Shown here: positions 9,476-23,805 of the stretch, one piece after another
Layout: every line of letters begins with the position of its first letter
Position numbering within the stretch: position 1 is the stretch's first letter
Position numbers and translations under genes: made by a program
Assembly (NCBI GenBank): GCA_023333565.1
Contig: JAJKFH010002994.1
Coordinates: forward strand, 1,240,001-1,304,000
DNA length: 64,000 nt
Reading direction: 5' to 3'
From: Puffinus mauretanicus
Taxonomy: Eukaryota; Chordata; Aves; Procellariiformes; Procellariidae
Notes under the pieces: generated by a model
What the model saw: only the letters and a program-made list of their open reading frames with translations
Databases searched by the model: none
What the model was told of the DNA's origin: nothing

Positions 9476-12400
9476 GGGCCAGAAAAGAAATCCCTTTCAC
9501 TGCTTTGCTCAGCAAACACCACTGTAAACGTGCCCTGGTAAAGTGGAGAAGTTTGGTACCCAAACTAAGTTATAGATACGCAAAAACCCCCACTGCCTGC
9601 TTTCCGATCTGCAGTATTCCTGCTGGACACCTGATGTGCTCGTGCTCTCAGCAGGACCCCCAGCACTGCAGCACAATCCTCCTTCCTTTGGAAACGTTTT
9701 CACATCTGTGGAGATGCCCATCCCCTCGGGGCAGCAAGGAGCCCGCCTTCCCGCCATCCCATCCGCCACGAAGGTGAGATCCCCCGGCCCAAAGAAGGAC
9801 CATCTTTTATTGCAGCAGAACAATAACACTGAGCAGCCAGCAAAACGCTGAAGATGTGGGCTCTCTGCCTGGAAATCCCTGATGATGATGTCCAAGACCA
9901 TAAATGATCCTTTTCACTCGCACAGCCAGTCTGCCCAGAGACAACGCTGCAGGGACAGCAACCCTGGCTGCGTTTGTTCTGAAGCTCTTGCGTTAGCTGC
10001 ACCATCAAAGGGTCATCGCAATCGTGCAAGAGCTGCTCACATACCCGATTGCGCTGTTGGTGCAGGAAAGCCCACAGCACCAGCTACGGGATGTTGCTGG
10101 CTGCAGCGGGGGGGATGAGGGGCTCTGAGCACGAGCGAGGGCAGCCGGGACCCTTAGAGAGGGTCTCTAAGGGGCTGGGATGAAGCCCCTGGGCTGGTGG
10201 GATGAAGCTCCTGGTTTTCTTGGGCAAAATATGAGAGGGAAAGCACCGAGCGGAGAGAGCAAACGAGCTCCCCCGGCCACACACCACAGAAAACCTCCTT
10301 CAGCCCCTGCCGCAGCGCTGCTGATGGCCTCGGGGTACGGAGCCATGCTGAAGGAAGATAAAATTCCTCCCTCCAGCTCCCCCCTGCAAGTCTGGCAATA
10401 AATAAGGAATTAAACCCCGTCCTGGGGTCATTTCATTGAGCTGCAATTCGTTTTGCGTGGAGCAGCTACGCCGTCCCCCCGCCGGGCTCCCTTCGGATGC
10501 GGCCGCACACAAAATCAGCTTTCCCGTGACCAACCCTGGCGCTGCCCGACCACCGGCTGCTCCCGCCTTCCCCGTTTTATCCCCCAGGAATACTTTCCAG
10601 GGCAGCATTCGTCAAACCGTTCTCCCTAGGGCCCCCAAACAACGCAGCTTGGGTTAATGACGCCACGCAGCAAGGAGCTGGGGGTGTTTTTAGCCTCGGT
10701 GGGTTTTGCACCGTCGTGCTTGCCTTGGCCAAATTCCGGCAGGTAGGAGGGGAGATGAAGACCTGCCGAAGGGGACAGGCAGGCACAGAATGGGGCACAG
10801 CGGCAGGAGCGTGCTGGGCTCGCCAGAGACCCCGGACTTACCAGGCGTGTGCCCCATGGTGTATGGCAGGAGAAGATACCGAGGCAGGCTGCAGCCCCCC
10901 GCGCCTGCAAACCTGCAGCCGACCTGCAGCGCTCCCTCAGCAGGAATCCCCAGGTGCACTTTCAGCTCTGAAACTCAAAGATTTCTCTAACTTGCAACCT
11001 GCAAGAGGCAAACAGCGAACCCCCATCCGGGCAGGAGATGTTGGGCCAGACATGACACGAACAAGACACGTAACTGATGCCACCATGCCCAGCAAAGGAC
11101 CAGCCTGACTTATCCACCCTCGAAATGATGATAAACATGTCACAGACACGTGCGGCACTTGATCTTTCAGAAAGCCCAGACTTTTGCTGTCCAGCTTTTA
11201 CTTCTTGTGTCTCAAGGCACTGAAAAAATAAAAAAAAATAATCGCAGCCCAGTCACACTTACTGCTGCTTTAGTTTCTCCCGTAAGGACGAGTTACTGGT
11301 GTTACTGGCGCCTACACCACGGCTGCCCACGCTGCGATTTCTCACGGATACCTCACCAGGAAAACCACTGCCCAAAGCAGAGCCCCTGCACGGGCACAGC
11401 TGGAGGCGGCGGCTTTATAAATGTCGTGGTGGTTCTCCATGCATCCGTGCGCATGCTGCAATGCATCACTGAAGAGCCGAAAACCTCCTCATTTGCAAGG
11501 GTGACATTCACAGCGACGTATTCCTGCCCAAAGCGTTAAAGACATTCGCTGCTGTATTCCTCCGTGCCACTCAGGAGGAATAAACCAGGATTTTTACTTA
11601 GCACTAGCTCCCAAACCGAAGGCCTAGAGGTATTAATTGAGCAAGACAAGGAGAAATCTACCTCCCGGAGATCAAAAAGACATGCGATTTCCCCAAACGA
11701 GAAATTTCCTTCAAGGTCTCTCAATCTGGGCCCATCCCCGCGCTGGAAAAGCCAACCAAAGCTGACCAGAGCCGACCGTGCCATCAGGCCGTGGGGCGAG
11801 AGGAGCCCTCCCGGGAGGCAGAGCCCAGGTGACGCAGCTCAGAGCATCCCGGGATCTCTTCTCACAGGACGCCCGCGCTCCAGGAACAGCACGGGCGAGC
11901 GAGGATTTGGAGGGGAAAAATACAGAGCGTGTACAAAAGCACCAGAGCGCGCCTACGCCAGCTCCTCTCGCTGCTCGGAGGAGCCCTGCCGCGCCGACCC
12001 CCATCCCCTCATTCACAGAGAGAAGCAAGACACATATTTAGCCACCCAGCTAGAGAAAATGACTTTCTTGAATGGATAAAAGGGCTGGCTTGTTGGAGAG
12101 GTTTATCTTTAAATAAACACCATCTCTTTAGTCTCTTCCTTTCTCCATAGCGCTGCTCCGAGCTGCCCTAACACGCACATAAACGAGCAAGGATTTCATC
12201 TCGGCTAAGTGAGAAGCAGAGTCTATTTTTGCAGGAGTCCTACAAGCTTCTGAGTAAATCCGAGTGTTTCTCTTGCTGCTAGTGCACCTTTTTCATTTCC
12301 TTTCATGCGAGTTTTCAGGCTGTTGTCTGCGACGCGATACGGATGGTTTCTGGAGTATAAAGGAAAGACCCACAAGGCTGGCAGATTTGCTGGAGGAACA

Positions 12401-13929
12401 AGGCGTGAGACAAGCCCAGCCGTACAATTCTGGTTGCTCTCCGGACCTGTGGAAACAGCTCCAGAAGGATTTCCTTCAGCAAAAAGGGCAAATTTTTTCA
12501 AAGCAAATTTTGGGAGAATCATAAAAAACACCCATTTCCCCCATTCCCCTCCAAAACTGAAGCAGCATTCCAGCTACCACTACAGGAGCATGACATAGAG
12601 TTAATTTGTAAAGGATCATTTGTTTGCTCACATAAATTGAGGCCGAGAGCAGCTTTCCTGCAGCCTTGTCCCACTAGCTCCCACCCCCTTGGGCATTACT
12701 AGAGTAACCCCAACAACTGGCTGGCTTAGCAAAGTGTCTCTCCATCCCCAGATTATTCTTACCATATATTAAAAAATACAATAGATAACCCCACATTTGC
12801 AGTCTTAGAGCTCTCTGAGCACCACCCAAGTGTTACTTGGACCTCAGAAGAGCCATGGGGGAAAGGATTACCGGTGCTCCCTTTCTTTCCCAGGGGTAAG
12901 GCGAATTCCCAGGACGTGTCCTTGTCCCGAGGTCACCCCCCTGTGCAGGGTAGGGGCTCACCCGGCGTCGCAGCCGTCCTCCCCGCTGCCGGCAGCCCGG
13001 CCCTGCTGCAGCAGAGCTGCACCACGGCCAGCCCCGGGGACACCAGCGGGAGGGAGCCCAGTTTTCCGCAAACCGGAGGACAGACAGTTTGCTCCTACCA
13101 TTTCCCAGGGGCTGCTCAGCTCGGCCCCTGGTGCACAGCAGGACGTGGTGGCACCCCAGCGCTTTGTCCCCAGCACAGACCAGTTTGCAGCTGGAGACCA
13201 TCCCCTCCACAGGCAGCGGTTCCTCCTGGCCAGTCCCTCCTCCCGCGTTTGCAGAGCCCCCGCTGCGCTCGCAGCCTTGCCAAGTCCCCATCTCCGTTTT
13301 CACTCCCTTTCACCGGGTGCTTAAATCTTCGTGACGAGGCAGCAGGGTCCAAGCACACGCTCGAGCGTGCCAACCCGCGGGATGTACCGCGGCGCGCAGC
13401 CGAAGCAGAACCACAGAGGAGGGATGGAGGATCCTCGGAGGATGCTGAGCGCACAGTTGGGGCAGGCAGACGGACAAACGCAGGCAGGATTTACCATCTG
13501 GATGCGAGCGATGCAGAGCACAGGCTCAGAGCAGTAACCTTTACAGGATATAATCCCTTTGCCTGCTTTAAAAATTAACGGTCTCCTTAATAAAGTACAT
13601 TAGCTGCAATACTATTTCCCAATTTGCCAATATTTACAGGCGAGAGGTGGGTAGAGCCCAGGCTGGCGACTGCTTCTGGGCGTCCCACCGAGGTGGCTGA
13701 AGACGAGGGAGAGGAGGCGGCAGGCTGGAGACGGGGAGCAGAAGGCACCAGCAGCAAAGCCCAGTTAGAAAAACGTTGAGAACAACCCAAGTAGATTGCA
13801 GTAAACAGAATGGGAACACCAGTATACCAGTCACTACCAACAATCCTTGTACGTGTATCCCCTCGCACAAAAAATTAGGGGACAAAGTCCCAAGCCCTCA
13901 GGATTAACCTAAAAAAAAGACAGTAAGAT

Positions 13930-14760
13930 GATTATGTAGGAACCAAATTTAATCATGTCCTTTATTTAAGTACTATAAAATAAGAATCCAATCCCATTGG
14001 CTTCCCAGGGGTATATTCAGACCCCCATAAAGCTCAAGAGAAAATATTGACGTATATTTTGATGGATTGATGTCACTGGTTTTTACTCTGAGTGCAAGAG
14101 TGAAATTCCTGATTATACACACAGTCCGTATAGTCAACAGCCACCGAAATAGCTGCATTTGCCCTTTTAAGTGCAATCTCTCACCTGTTGTCAAACTGTA
14201 CAGATGAGGCTTCTAATCCCAAGTTTAGAAGCAATCTATGGATAAAATAGCAGCATCAGCACGTGCATAAAAATTACAGTCTTAAAACAAAATTAAAAAA
14301 TTAAAGCCATAAAAAATATCCAAAAGATCAAGTTTTGACCTCATTTGTGTTCTGTAGCTTTCCTCAGTCTAGAAACCCTCCACCAACATCTTCCATCTTA
14401 AGGAGCTCTCCCAGTTTGGGTCATTTATCAGGAAATTAAAGTTTAAAAGCATCAGATACATAATTTTAAAGGAGCGAATTGATGAGCAAGGGAAAGGAAA
14501 TCACCCTTAGATAAAATAAACCCAAAACCTGCCGCTTCTTTTCACCTTTGAGAACAAGGTCCGTGCGCAGAGGACCGGGTGCAGCTGACGGAGTGCAATC
14601 CCAGCTCTTTGGGAAGAGCACGCTTGGTTAGCTGATGTCCTCGGGGCACTAAGCCTTTCTGTGTAACAGCATATCCCAACGCTCCAGATCTCTACGACGT
14701 TCAAAGGCTCATTGCACATCACAGAGAATATTGTGTAGTTCTTCTATTTTACAACACTGC
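13930..14760. other. AT-rich, UTR-like or conserved-element-like block with minus-strand AATAAA
   Basis: About 800 nt of AT-rich sequence between GC-rich flanks. A minus-strand AATAAA lies at 13961-13966 in the context CTTAAATAAAGGAC. TTTTGATGGATTGATGTCAC (14057-14076) resembles HOX/PBX/MEIS composite sites. It could be an alternative 3' UTR or a regulatory element in the intron; sequence alone does not decide. Confidence 0.3.
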
Positions 14761-17329
14761 CTTGACTAAAGCCGTCGATGCTGGCAGGATTTACACTGTG
14801 CAAAACTGAGGGCTAAGAAGAGAAGGAAAAAAAAGAAAGGCAGGCATAGAGAGTGACAGTGCTCACTCCAAAAGGAAGATCTCATCCTCATTTAACTGAT
14901 ACCCATAGAAATTTTGCTGTCAACTCCAATAAGAGCAGGATGTGTCTTGGTATACAGAAGCGCTTTACCCGTGCATTAAATAAAACAGTTGCCCTCTGAT
15001 ATAAAACCTAGCTCCGATGTAATCTTTTTTTTCCCCCGATGCTTGAAATAGAGAATGCAAATAAGCAAGGAAAAGGTCTCCAGGGTGAACGACCCATGAG
15101 ACAACGTTTGGTTTGCTGCGTTACAAATAAAACCACATTCGTCAGCCAAGACACCCAACTACAAAGCCCACACGTGAAGCACAAGTGGAGAGCAAGGCAC
15201 ACACGGAGGAGCGCACGGACACCTCGCACGAGGAACGCAGCTGCCCACGAGGCCGAGCCAGCCCTCTGCCAGCCGCACTGCCCGAGGACTCGCTCTTCTC
15301 CTTATTGCTGCTCTGTTCCTCTTTTCTGGTTTTCTGCCTTGGTCCGTTTGGTTTTTCTTTTTTTTTTTTTCTTTTTTGATTTGCAGGCCCTGGACTTGGC
15401 GATGAGAGCAGATGTGTGCTAGACAACACCACGATGGGTACAACAGCAGCAGCGCGCGAGCGACCAGCCTGCAACAGCCAAGGTGGCTTCAGGACGTAGC
15501 TTCATCTTCACACACGTCGGGCAGCTCCGGGTCCCTGCCTCCTTCTCTGCTCCCTTGTTTTCTACATGAACAGCAAGGAAATAAAGAGATTATAGGCAAT
15601 ATAGAAATAAAGAGATATATAGCAATGCAAGAAATAAAGCAGAGGGTGTTTTTTCCAACAGGCCACCCAGGTCAACAACATCAATATTAAGAGGGAATAG
15701 CAAAGAACCAGCCTGTTGTGCTGGTACCACATAAACAGCTCAGCAATACCCCAGCTCGATGCGCTGCAGTGCTGTGCAACTTGTGCCTATACACTTGCTT
15801 GGTTTCTGTGCCCCGAAGACTAAGCTTTGCAATTCCCCGAGTGCCTTTCTCCCCGCTGCAGCATCATGAGGAGGTATCTGGTTCTTGGAGAAAGTCTTGC
15901 AGACCAGCAGCAATGTTTCCGAATTACCTAGTTTGTATTTGGGGAGTTCTGGTTTGCTTTTCTTTAATCTGATTTTTTTTTTAAAAAGATCAGAGTGATG
16001 GCTTGATACCATAACTGCTTCTCCAAAGCTCCGCTGCAAAAGGCAATAAAAATTGAATGCTTCTACTGGAACACAGTTTTCCCTACGAAACAGCTGTTTG
16101 GTTTCAGTTTCTGTGAGTTTGGTCCCCAAAAATCGCTCAGCACATGAGAGCAGCAGTCCCTAAAACACAGCCAAGGTTACTTACTTGCATTGTACGTATG
16201 CCACAATAGCTTCAAGCCTGTTCCCCAGCTCTTAATTTTCAGTGTCTTCCTATGTAGAAGGCTTGAGCTTTGCTGTGGTGGGATGGGACAGAAGTGGGAC
16301 AGGACACCTTACCTCTGCCAGTGGCGAGGCAGGCTCAGAGCTGCTTAGGGCATCACCCTGAACCATGAGCGCAGATATTTAGGCTGACGGAACATTTTGC
16401 TGGCTCGGGCTGGGGGGCTTTTATGGGTTCCAAGCCGAGCCAGCCAGTCGGGCAAAGGCTCAGCCATGCTGGCAGCCACATCAACCACCACCCCAGCAGA
16501 GCTGCTGGACGCCGTGCGGTGGGGTACACGCTGCCACCGCTTCCCTGGGACACAACAGCCACAGCACACGGCGGCTGCTGTCCCTGCTCCGCGAGCCCGT
16601 GGGCAGCCCAAGCCCCGCTGCCGGCTGATTTCACTCCAGCGCAGTCAGTGTGGCTGTGCCACCGGCTCTGCTGGGGCGAAGCCAGCTCTGGCACCCCGAG
16701 GCATCCTTGAGGAGTAACACCTTCACCCAGCCCAGCCATCCATAAGACAGCCTGCAACTAAGATTTGACCAGAGAAAGCTGTCACCGCTCTAGACTGAAC
16801 AGAGAAAACGTGACACCTCCAGGTGCCATCCCCATCAGCCCCCACCCCATAGCAGAGACCTCCGGCAGGCAGACGACTTGCACCTAAAACGCCTGTTTGT
16901 CCGTCACGAAGACGTGAAGATCTCCACAGCGTAAAGGAGGTGACGCTACCCCCAGGCATCCGTGTCTCCCAGGGTGTCCGGCCTCGCTCACGCCTGCCCG
17001 GCTGCAGGAGAAATCAGCCCACGTGGACAAGGCAACTCGGCAGTGGAGAGTCAGTGCTGCCCCACGTGCCTGGAGCAGCGTTTGGGAAGTGGGGGTTCGG
17101 GGCTCCGGGGTTATTGTCTGGCTGGGAATGACGCTGAAAGTACACATAAGGCTGTGCTAATTTTCGAAGAAAGCAGAAATGATCAAAATCACTTTCCCTT
17201 CTCCCTCTGCTCTAGCAAAGCCCTGCGATAAACCTGACCTTGAACCCGGAGCATGGACCATTTCCCTGGGGGGGAGGCTGAGGAACAGCCCTGTCTTCAG
17301 TGCCTGTCATCACCCTCTTTAAATGATTT

Positions 17330-17530
17330 ATCACCCCGCGCCGGAACAGAGGCTCCTTTCTGCGGCGCAGCACAGACAGCTCCGCGCAGCACAGCTCCCT
17401 GCCCGCGGCTGCCCGGCACGTCCTGCCGCGCCTGCTCCGTGCCCGGGGCACGTTCAATGCTCCCCTGCTGCCCCGAGCAGCTTCTGCCTCTCCGAACACC
17501 TCGCACCGGCACGGGAGGGGTGCGACGCAA
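17330..17530. promoter_or_regulatory. CpG-rich patch
   Basis: A local cluster of CG dinucleotides (for example CGCGCCGGAACAG and TGCGGCGCAGC) stands out within less CpG-rich flanks. It could be a small CpG island with an internal or antisense promoter, but no exon structure was found next to it. Confidence 0.25.
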
Positions 17531-17675
17531 AACAGGTTGATCTGACAGCCGTGCACGGTGAGTATCAGGTAAACTCAGGTTGCACGTATGACAGCGGAGA
17601 TGGAGGTGTCAGCGCCCTGCAGTCTGCACGGGAGCTGGGGCGTATGCTGTGAGGCCTGAGGCTGAACATGATAAC

Positions 17676-17717
17676 TCTTAAAAAGAGTTAAATAACATTA
17701 AATAACTCTTTTTAAGA
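17676..17717. repeat. Perfect 15-bp inverted repeat with 12-nt spacer
   Basis: The arms are 17676-17690 (TCTTAAAAAGAGTTA) and 17703-17717 (its exact complement). The left arm also takes part in a smaller palindrome, AACTCTT/AAGAGTT, at 17673-17689, so alternative hairpins are possible. No transposon ends or target-site duplication were recognised. Confidence 0.85.
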
Positions 17718-20700
17718 AAAAAGACTGTATTTCTGCTACATTTTTTAAAGCCCAGGCGAGCGAAGCCTGACCTGTGCAACTATCTAAGAGACCACATCGC
17801 TGTTAACCGCAGCAGCAGCAGGAAGATCGCAGCCGCTGAGTATTTACACCGAGTTTTGTGCCCAGCAAGGAACGAGCCTCACAGCTCTTCTCTCCGAAAC
17901 ACAGGCAGCACGGGACAGGGGTGGAGTGGGACAACCTACAGAGAGCTGAATCACAGCATATACACACACACACTCCTGGTAAGTGCTTAAATCCTCCACC
18001 GAGTCCCCATTTAATACCAATAATCTGCCCTCGTCTAGGCTGGTGATGTCCCCTTCCTCTCTGCTGAGGACACGGGCAAACTTTGGGGGCAAACTGACCG
18101 TGGCCGGGCTGTGCAGTCACTCCTGAAATACATTTGAAAGAAAAAGGACTGTTCCTCACGAGGAAGTTCTCTGTGAAAAATATAGCAGCAGGCAGCGGCA
18201 TCAGCTGTCACCGACAGCGCCCCGTCAGTCCCCATCCTCCGCCTGCCTTCTCCTAACAATTTTTGGAGAATCTCTGCAAGTCCTTCCTCACTCGGAGAGG
18301 GGGACATCCTGGCTCAAGCTCATCCGTGCATCTCGGAGCCGTAAACGAGGCCAGCCAGAGCCTCCAGAGCAGTGGAGCTGCTCCCAAAGGTGTTTGGAGG
18401 CATGTGGTTGTTTCCTGGTGTCCCACCACAGACCAGATCTCCCCAGGCCTGGGTGGAGGCTGTGTCCTGCCTAAGCACTAGATCTTGAGACTCTTCACAC
18501 TGAGATGTTTGTAAGCAGTTTGTCACGGTTTGGATTGAATGTTGTTACCTAACAGAATTAATCGGACCGACCGCTTCCTAGAAGGGTTTGTGCAACAGGT
18601 CGGACAAATGACTGTGTTTTAATGAAGTCCTGGCTGAGGTGGTCACACACAGCGGGCAATATCGGTCAGCCCAGAGCCCTCCCAGCGCAGCATCAGAGGC
18701 AGAAGCGCAGGGGAGTGGTAGAGCAGCTGGAGCAGAAATAGGCTCCCGCTCTATTTCTTTTGCATAACCACTAAATATTAAGCCTGAGCCCAAATTACAA
18801 AGCTCAGCCTTTCCCAAATTCTGTATCTATTTCCTCCGTGAACGTGGGGCTGAGCAGTAGTTCCTGCTAAAACCCAACTGGCTTTTTTTACCCCTCCCTC
18901 CCCCAAAGAAGGTTGAAATGCCAAAGAACTACAAATAATAATAATTAAAAAAAGCATACATAAACATTAGTGTCACACATACAGAATTACTGCAGTAAAA
19001 TTGCTCCTACAGGAAGGAAGGATGGAGCCGAATGCTCTCACTACCACACAAATCACACAGGCTGAGGAGAGGACACACGTTTCTACAGCACCCAGGGGAA
19101 ACACAAACACCGAATTACCTTAAAGACGGATGCAAATATACAGGTGTGTTTAAGAGGAGTCTGTCCCTGAGAGCAAAACAATGAGACAAAAGGAAGAAAG
19201 CGATCATGAAGATGATGGCAGCAGGCAAAGGAGCTTGTATTTCTGTACCTAACAAGCCTAGCAAGCAGAGTGAAATGGAGGATGGAGCATCAGTCACATT
19301 TACTTGCAGCTCAAAGGACAGATGGGGCTGGGCACTGGTACAAACCCACTCCAGCCCCTACCGCTGCTGAAAGCTCCAGATTGCTTCCAGCACACTGCTG
19401 ATGTCCAGCTGTGCTTTCCTGGTCTGTCTGATTTGGCACCTCTGGAGGTTTTGTGTCCCATCACGGTCACGGCATCACCACCACGTGCGATGGGGCGTGC
19501 AGCGGCTGAGCTCAGCGCGGGCAGAGCCACGTGAGCGTGGGGCCACTCATGGGGGGTGGCTGATGGTGGGTCTTTGGCAGAGGAAAATCCTGTGCCACAG
19601 TGGGTGCCTCGGTCCTTAGGCGGACTGCGAGGATACCTACCTGCACTGTGGGGCATGGCTCTTCCCGCGAGACACGCGGTTCTCTCTTTGCAGTGAAAAT
19701 TGATACGGCTTTTGGGTGGGTTTGACTCTGTTCTGAGAGCATCTATGTGCTACCGACACAAAATCTTTCTGGGACTGGAAAGACAGACACCAAGCACTAG
19801 CAGAGACCAAGGGAGCATCTTTAGTGGAAACATCTGGCAAATATAAACCCAACCTGCAGCTGTTCCCTTGTTAAAGATGATGCTGTAAACCTGGCTGCCC
19901 TAGGGGGATCTCTGCAGCCTGTTTTTGAGCAGCCCCATGGCACCGAGCCCTGGGACTTTCTCAGCACAAAGCCCCCACGAGGCAGGTACCTCTGGGCTGC
20001 TTTGGGAGAAGCTGCTTCTGCTTGGAGACCTGGGTCAGCCACTTTTTTACCTCTCTCCCCCTGGCTTCCTCGTGCCTAACCTACATGGACAGTATGGCCC
20101 TAAGGACAGCGACGGCTCTTTTGCTCTCTTTTTGGGGAGGCTGGAAGCAGGGTAGGCTTTCTAAATACAGACTGATCCCCCGTACAGGAGCTGACAACCA
20201 CATTTCATCAATAGTAATAGCAGCCATAATGGGAAAGTAAATTGGGTCTGTCAAAACACAGCAATTAATTTGAGAGGTAGTAGCTGCAATAAATGAGAAT
20301 AAAAAAATGTGGTGAAGCCAGTGCTGACTCAATTAGGAAAAATCTGGAGCAGGCAGAAGAAATGTAGCAAACTCTGCTAACAGAAACCCAGAACTTAGCT
20401 GTGAACGCTAAACAGCTGGGTTTAAAAAATAGTCTGCAACTAGAAGAATTAGAAACGATCAGTTGCTTCTGCAGCCACTGTTAATGGCAGGCTTGAACCT
20501 GGCCATGGTCTGCAGGATCTGCAAGGCTTGATGAATCACTGCATCTTCTGGGAGATGTGGTGCCGAAAGGCAGGATCCAGTGCCGCCCGGACACCCGGCC
20601 CTAGCTACCGTGCAGCTGACAGGTAAAATGACAGCCGGCAGCACTCACACACGACTTCTGGGTGTGCAGAGGGGCTCTCGTGGGAGAGGCAGCCGTTGCA

Positions 20701-23489
20701 AAACAAGAATTGCTAAACGGGGGCATCTTCATTTTAGTTCCCTTCTATCTGGTGAATGTGCCTGCCATTTTAACAGCTGCCTTTTTAACTTTTCAGTGCT
20801 ATGAAACAAAGCAATAAATAACACCCAGGTGTTATGTCCTTCCAGGTCTAAGGAGTGCTAAAAAAGCCCTCTCTCCTCCCAATACTAATTTAAGAACCAT
20901 TTCAAATCACTGGTGTCTCAATAGTGTCCTCCAAAGGAACAAAGGCTGCAGCAAACATGAAAGACCTCCTGCTATCACAAAGACTCCTGCAAATGCAGCT
21001 TCTGCACGAAGCATTTCCAAGAACAGAGCCCAGCACACTGTGTATAGGTAATGCAGGGAGAAATTAAAAAAAGATTCAACCACATGATTTAGTTTCCTCC
21101 TCTCCAAATCCCAAAGAATGAGCTTAAAGGACAGATCCATTTTAAGAACCATCAATTAGGCATCAAATACCAGAAAGCAGACTCAGCTGTCAGGATTTCC
21201 TGCAAAACATGTTCTCAGTATGGGCACAGATGCAAGATGCTTGAAGCAGCAGTGAGTGGGGCTCTGGCAATTTCACATGCAGCCTAATTAAATAAATGGA
21301 ATGTGAAACTGGAGTTTTCTAATTGCTCTTCTTTTTTCTTATATAGAAACACAACAAGTTATTTTCCACCTATAACTAGGAGATGCAATATTACAAAAGC
21401 TGATTTATTGCTCTCTAAAGACACTGCCACTGGGCAGGAGAAGCTCTGTAGTGGAGAGCTTGGGAACTTGTGGCTTGTTTTTCTCTCAGCTCCTTGTGGG
21501 CAACCACACGGCAGCGTGGCCAGAGAGCAGCGATGGCTGCAGGCGCTGCCCTTCTGGCAAGTCCCACTTTTGGGGTCCCCGTCCAGCTACTGGGGTGGAA
21601 ATGGTGCCTGACATGCAGGAACTCTGCAGAGCCTTTATGCTACAACAATATTATCTGTTCCTGCTAGGTTCTAGAAATTTATAGTAATCCAGACTCACTC
21701 AAAACTTATTTTAACTAACACAGTGCTATTCGCAACATTTGCACTGATGTTACATTTTATATGTGTATTAAGGGTGGGTTTACTACAGAACAACCCACTA
21801 TGAATTAAGAACTGGATAGGCTTAGTGCCTAGCTCTGTTTGCCCCTGTGGAAATAACACTGTAATCAAGAGAACTCACGGAACAATGAACATTCCCATTT
21901 AGACTCGGTTCGCTTAAAATCGATGTCATTAGATTCAACAAATCTATTTAAATTTAAAGCAATTTTCATTGGATTCAACCAGCATAGCGTTTTTCAAAGT
22001 TTGAAATAATAATCCACATTCCTTAAAAAAAAAAGCATCCCTGCTGTAGTGTTTAATATATGACACTATTGTTGAAGAGACCTAGCCAATGTCTGTCTTT
22101 TAAAGAGAAGGGTTTCGAGATGGGTTCTCAAAGCTCCAGTTGTGCATGAATTAATTTAGGCTAAAGTCAATTGTTACTGTCAGAAATTGGCACTGATGGC
22201 ACGAGATTGAGAAATTAAGTGCCGAAGTTAGTGCAGTGGAGAACTGGCACATTCAAAGACCATTCATATTCTTTTGGGACATCTTTAAGTGCTTACACTG
22301 CTGGGCATGGCTGCAGCTCCATCCCTGACCTGACATGTTCGTGTAAACCAAGGGCACTGGACGCAGCAGCACAACAGTGAAAATTATACGCTGTTTTCAA
22401 AAACCTTTTAGTATAGTCCCACACATGGGGCCTGAATGCAAACATGGGGCTGAAATGAGTAGAGACAGGGAAAGATGCTGGTTTTGTATAAGCTGAGAAG
22501 AATTTGACCAGCAACTTTAGAAAGGAGATAAATAAAAGTAAAAATGGAGGCTTACAGCTCGTCTTGAAGGCCCAAAAAGATTTTAAAAGGCATTAGACAT
22601 TGATAATGTGGCTAATCAGAAACTGCACAGCTACATCAGATCAAATGAACTTACTTATTCTGAGCAGATAATAAAGCGTCCGGCTCGAGGCAGGAACCAG
22701 CCACAGCATCAGGGTCAAGAAGTTTTCCCACCAGTTAGTTAGTTAATGGCATGGGCTTTTAAGCATCTCAAATGAAGTTGGAAGGAAACAGGTCCCTTTT
22801 GGAAACAGGCTCAAGGTACTAGAACAGCAGACCACCTTGAAATATCAATTCAGGCAGAGCTTGAAAAGAAGAAATCCTGCCTTGCTCCGAATTAGCTGTC
22901 CTGGACAGTGAGATGCATACAATAGATTTTTCTTCAAATTTAGTAAAAGTTCTCCCGTCTCAGAGCAATGCAATGCAGTGACCAGGAATGATAGTGAAGA
23001 AATGGGCAGGGACGTGTGTCAAATTAGCAATAACTAATTTGGAAGGCAATGAGCCAAGGGAAACAAATGAGGACAAATCCCTTGGGGTAAGCTGGCAAAG
23101 GAGCCATGACTGCCATGCTCTTCGGATATGTCCCCACAGCAGCGCTCAGCCTATGGGGTGTTTAACTGTTAAACTGCTGTCTAATATTAACTGGTCCTGG
23201 ACTCAAAGGCAAAGCCTTTACTGAAGTCTCCAATACACAGTTGGGCCCTAAAGCATCATCATCCTTAATTGAGCTGAGCCCTTAAATCCCCACACACCCG
23301 AGAGCGAGAGACACTCCTCTATTTGCTTTGTCAAAGGTCCAGTGAGACTCTTAGCACACCCTCGTGGGAGTCTGCTAGGCATGGTACTGGGATTTTGGGT
23401 GGAAAAGGATCATTCTGGGACAACACAGCTTTGTTGTGAACTGCAGCCTTACAGATTCTGCAGGGTGAGAACATGAAAATAATTGTCCC

Positions 23490-23805
23490 AGGTCAGGCTA
23501 ATGGTCCATCTATTACTTACTGGACTGATGGTCCAGAATCCTGGCTCTGAAAGGGATCAGTAACCAACATCAGGGACAAAGAGTAAGAGCCAAGTAACAG
23601 ACAGAGAAATCCTTCCTGCCCCCCCCCAAGAATATCCAAGACCATTGTGTTTAAAAAACATTGATGAATCTAATAGTAATTAATTTGTCTACTCCCTTTT
23701 TAATCCCAGTACAGCCATTTATACCCAGCCTTCAAAATATTCCATTGTAATATGTTCCACCATTTCACAACTGGGTGTGTGAAAAAATACTGTATGTTTC
23801 CTCAA
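23490..23805 (-). mobile_element. CR1-like LINE relic, 3' UTR portion
   Basis: The plus strand matches the reverse complement of the 3' UTR of the amniote CR1 family. Recognisable pieces include GGCTAATGGTCCATCTA, a decayed AATTAATTTGTCTACTCCCT, and ATGTTCCACCATTTCACA followed by GTGTGTGAAAAAATAC. It is heavily diverged and has no coding frame. The element is on the minus strand, the same as CAMKK1. Identified from memory of the family consensus. Confidence 0.6.
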
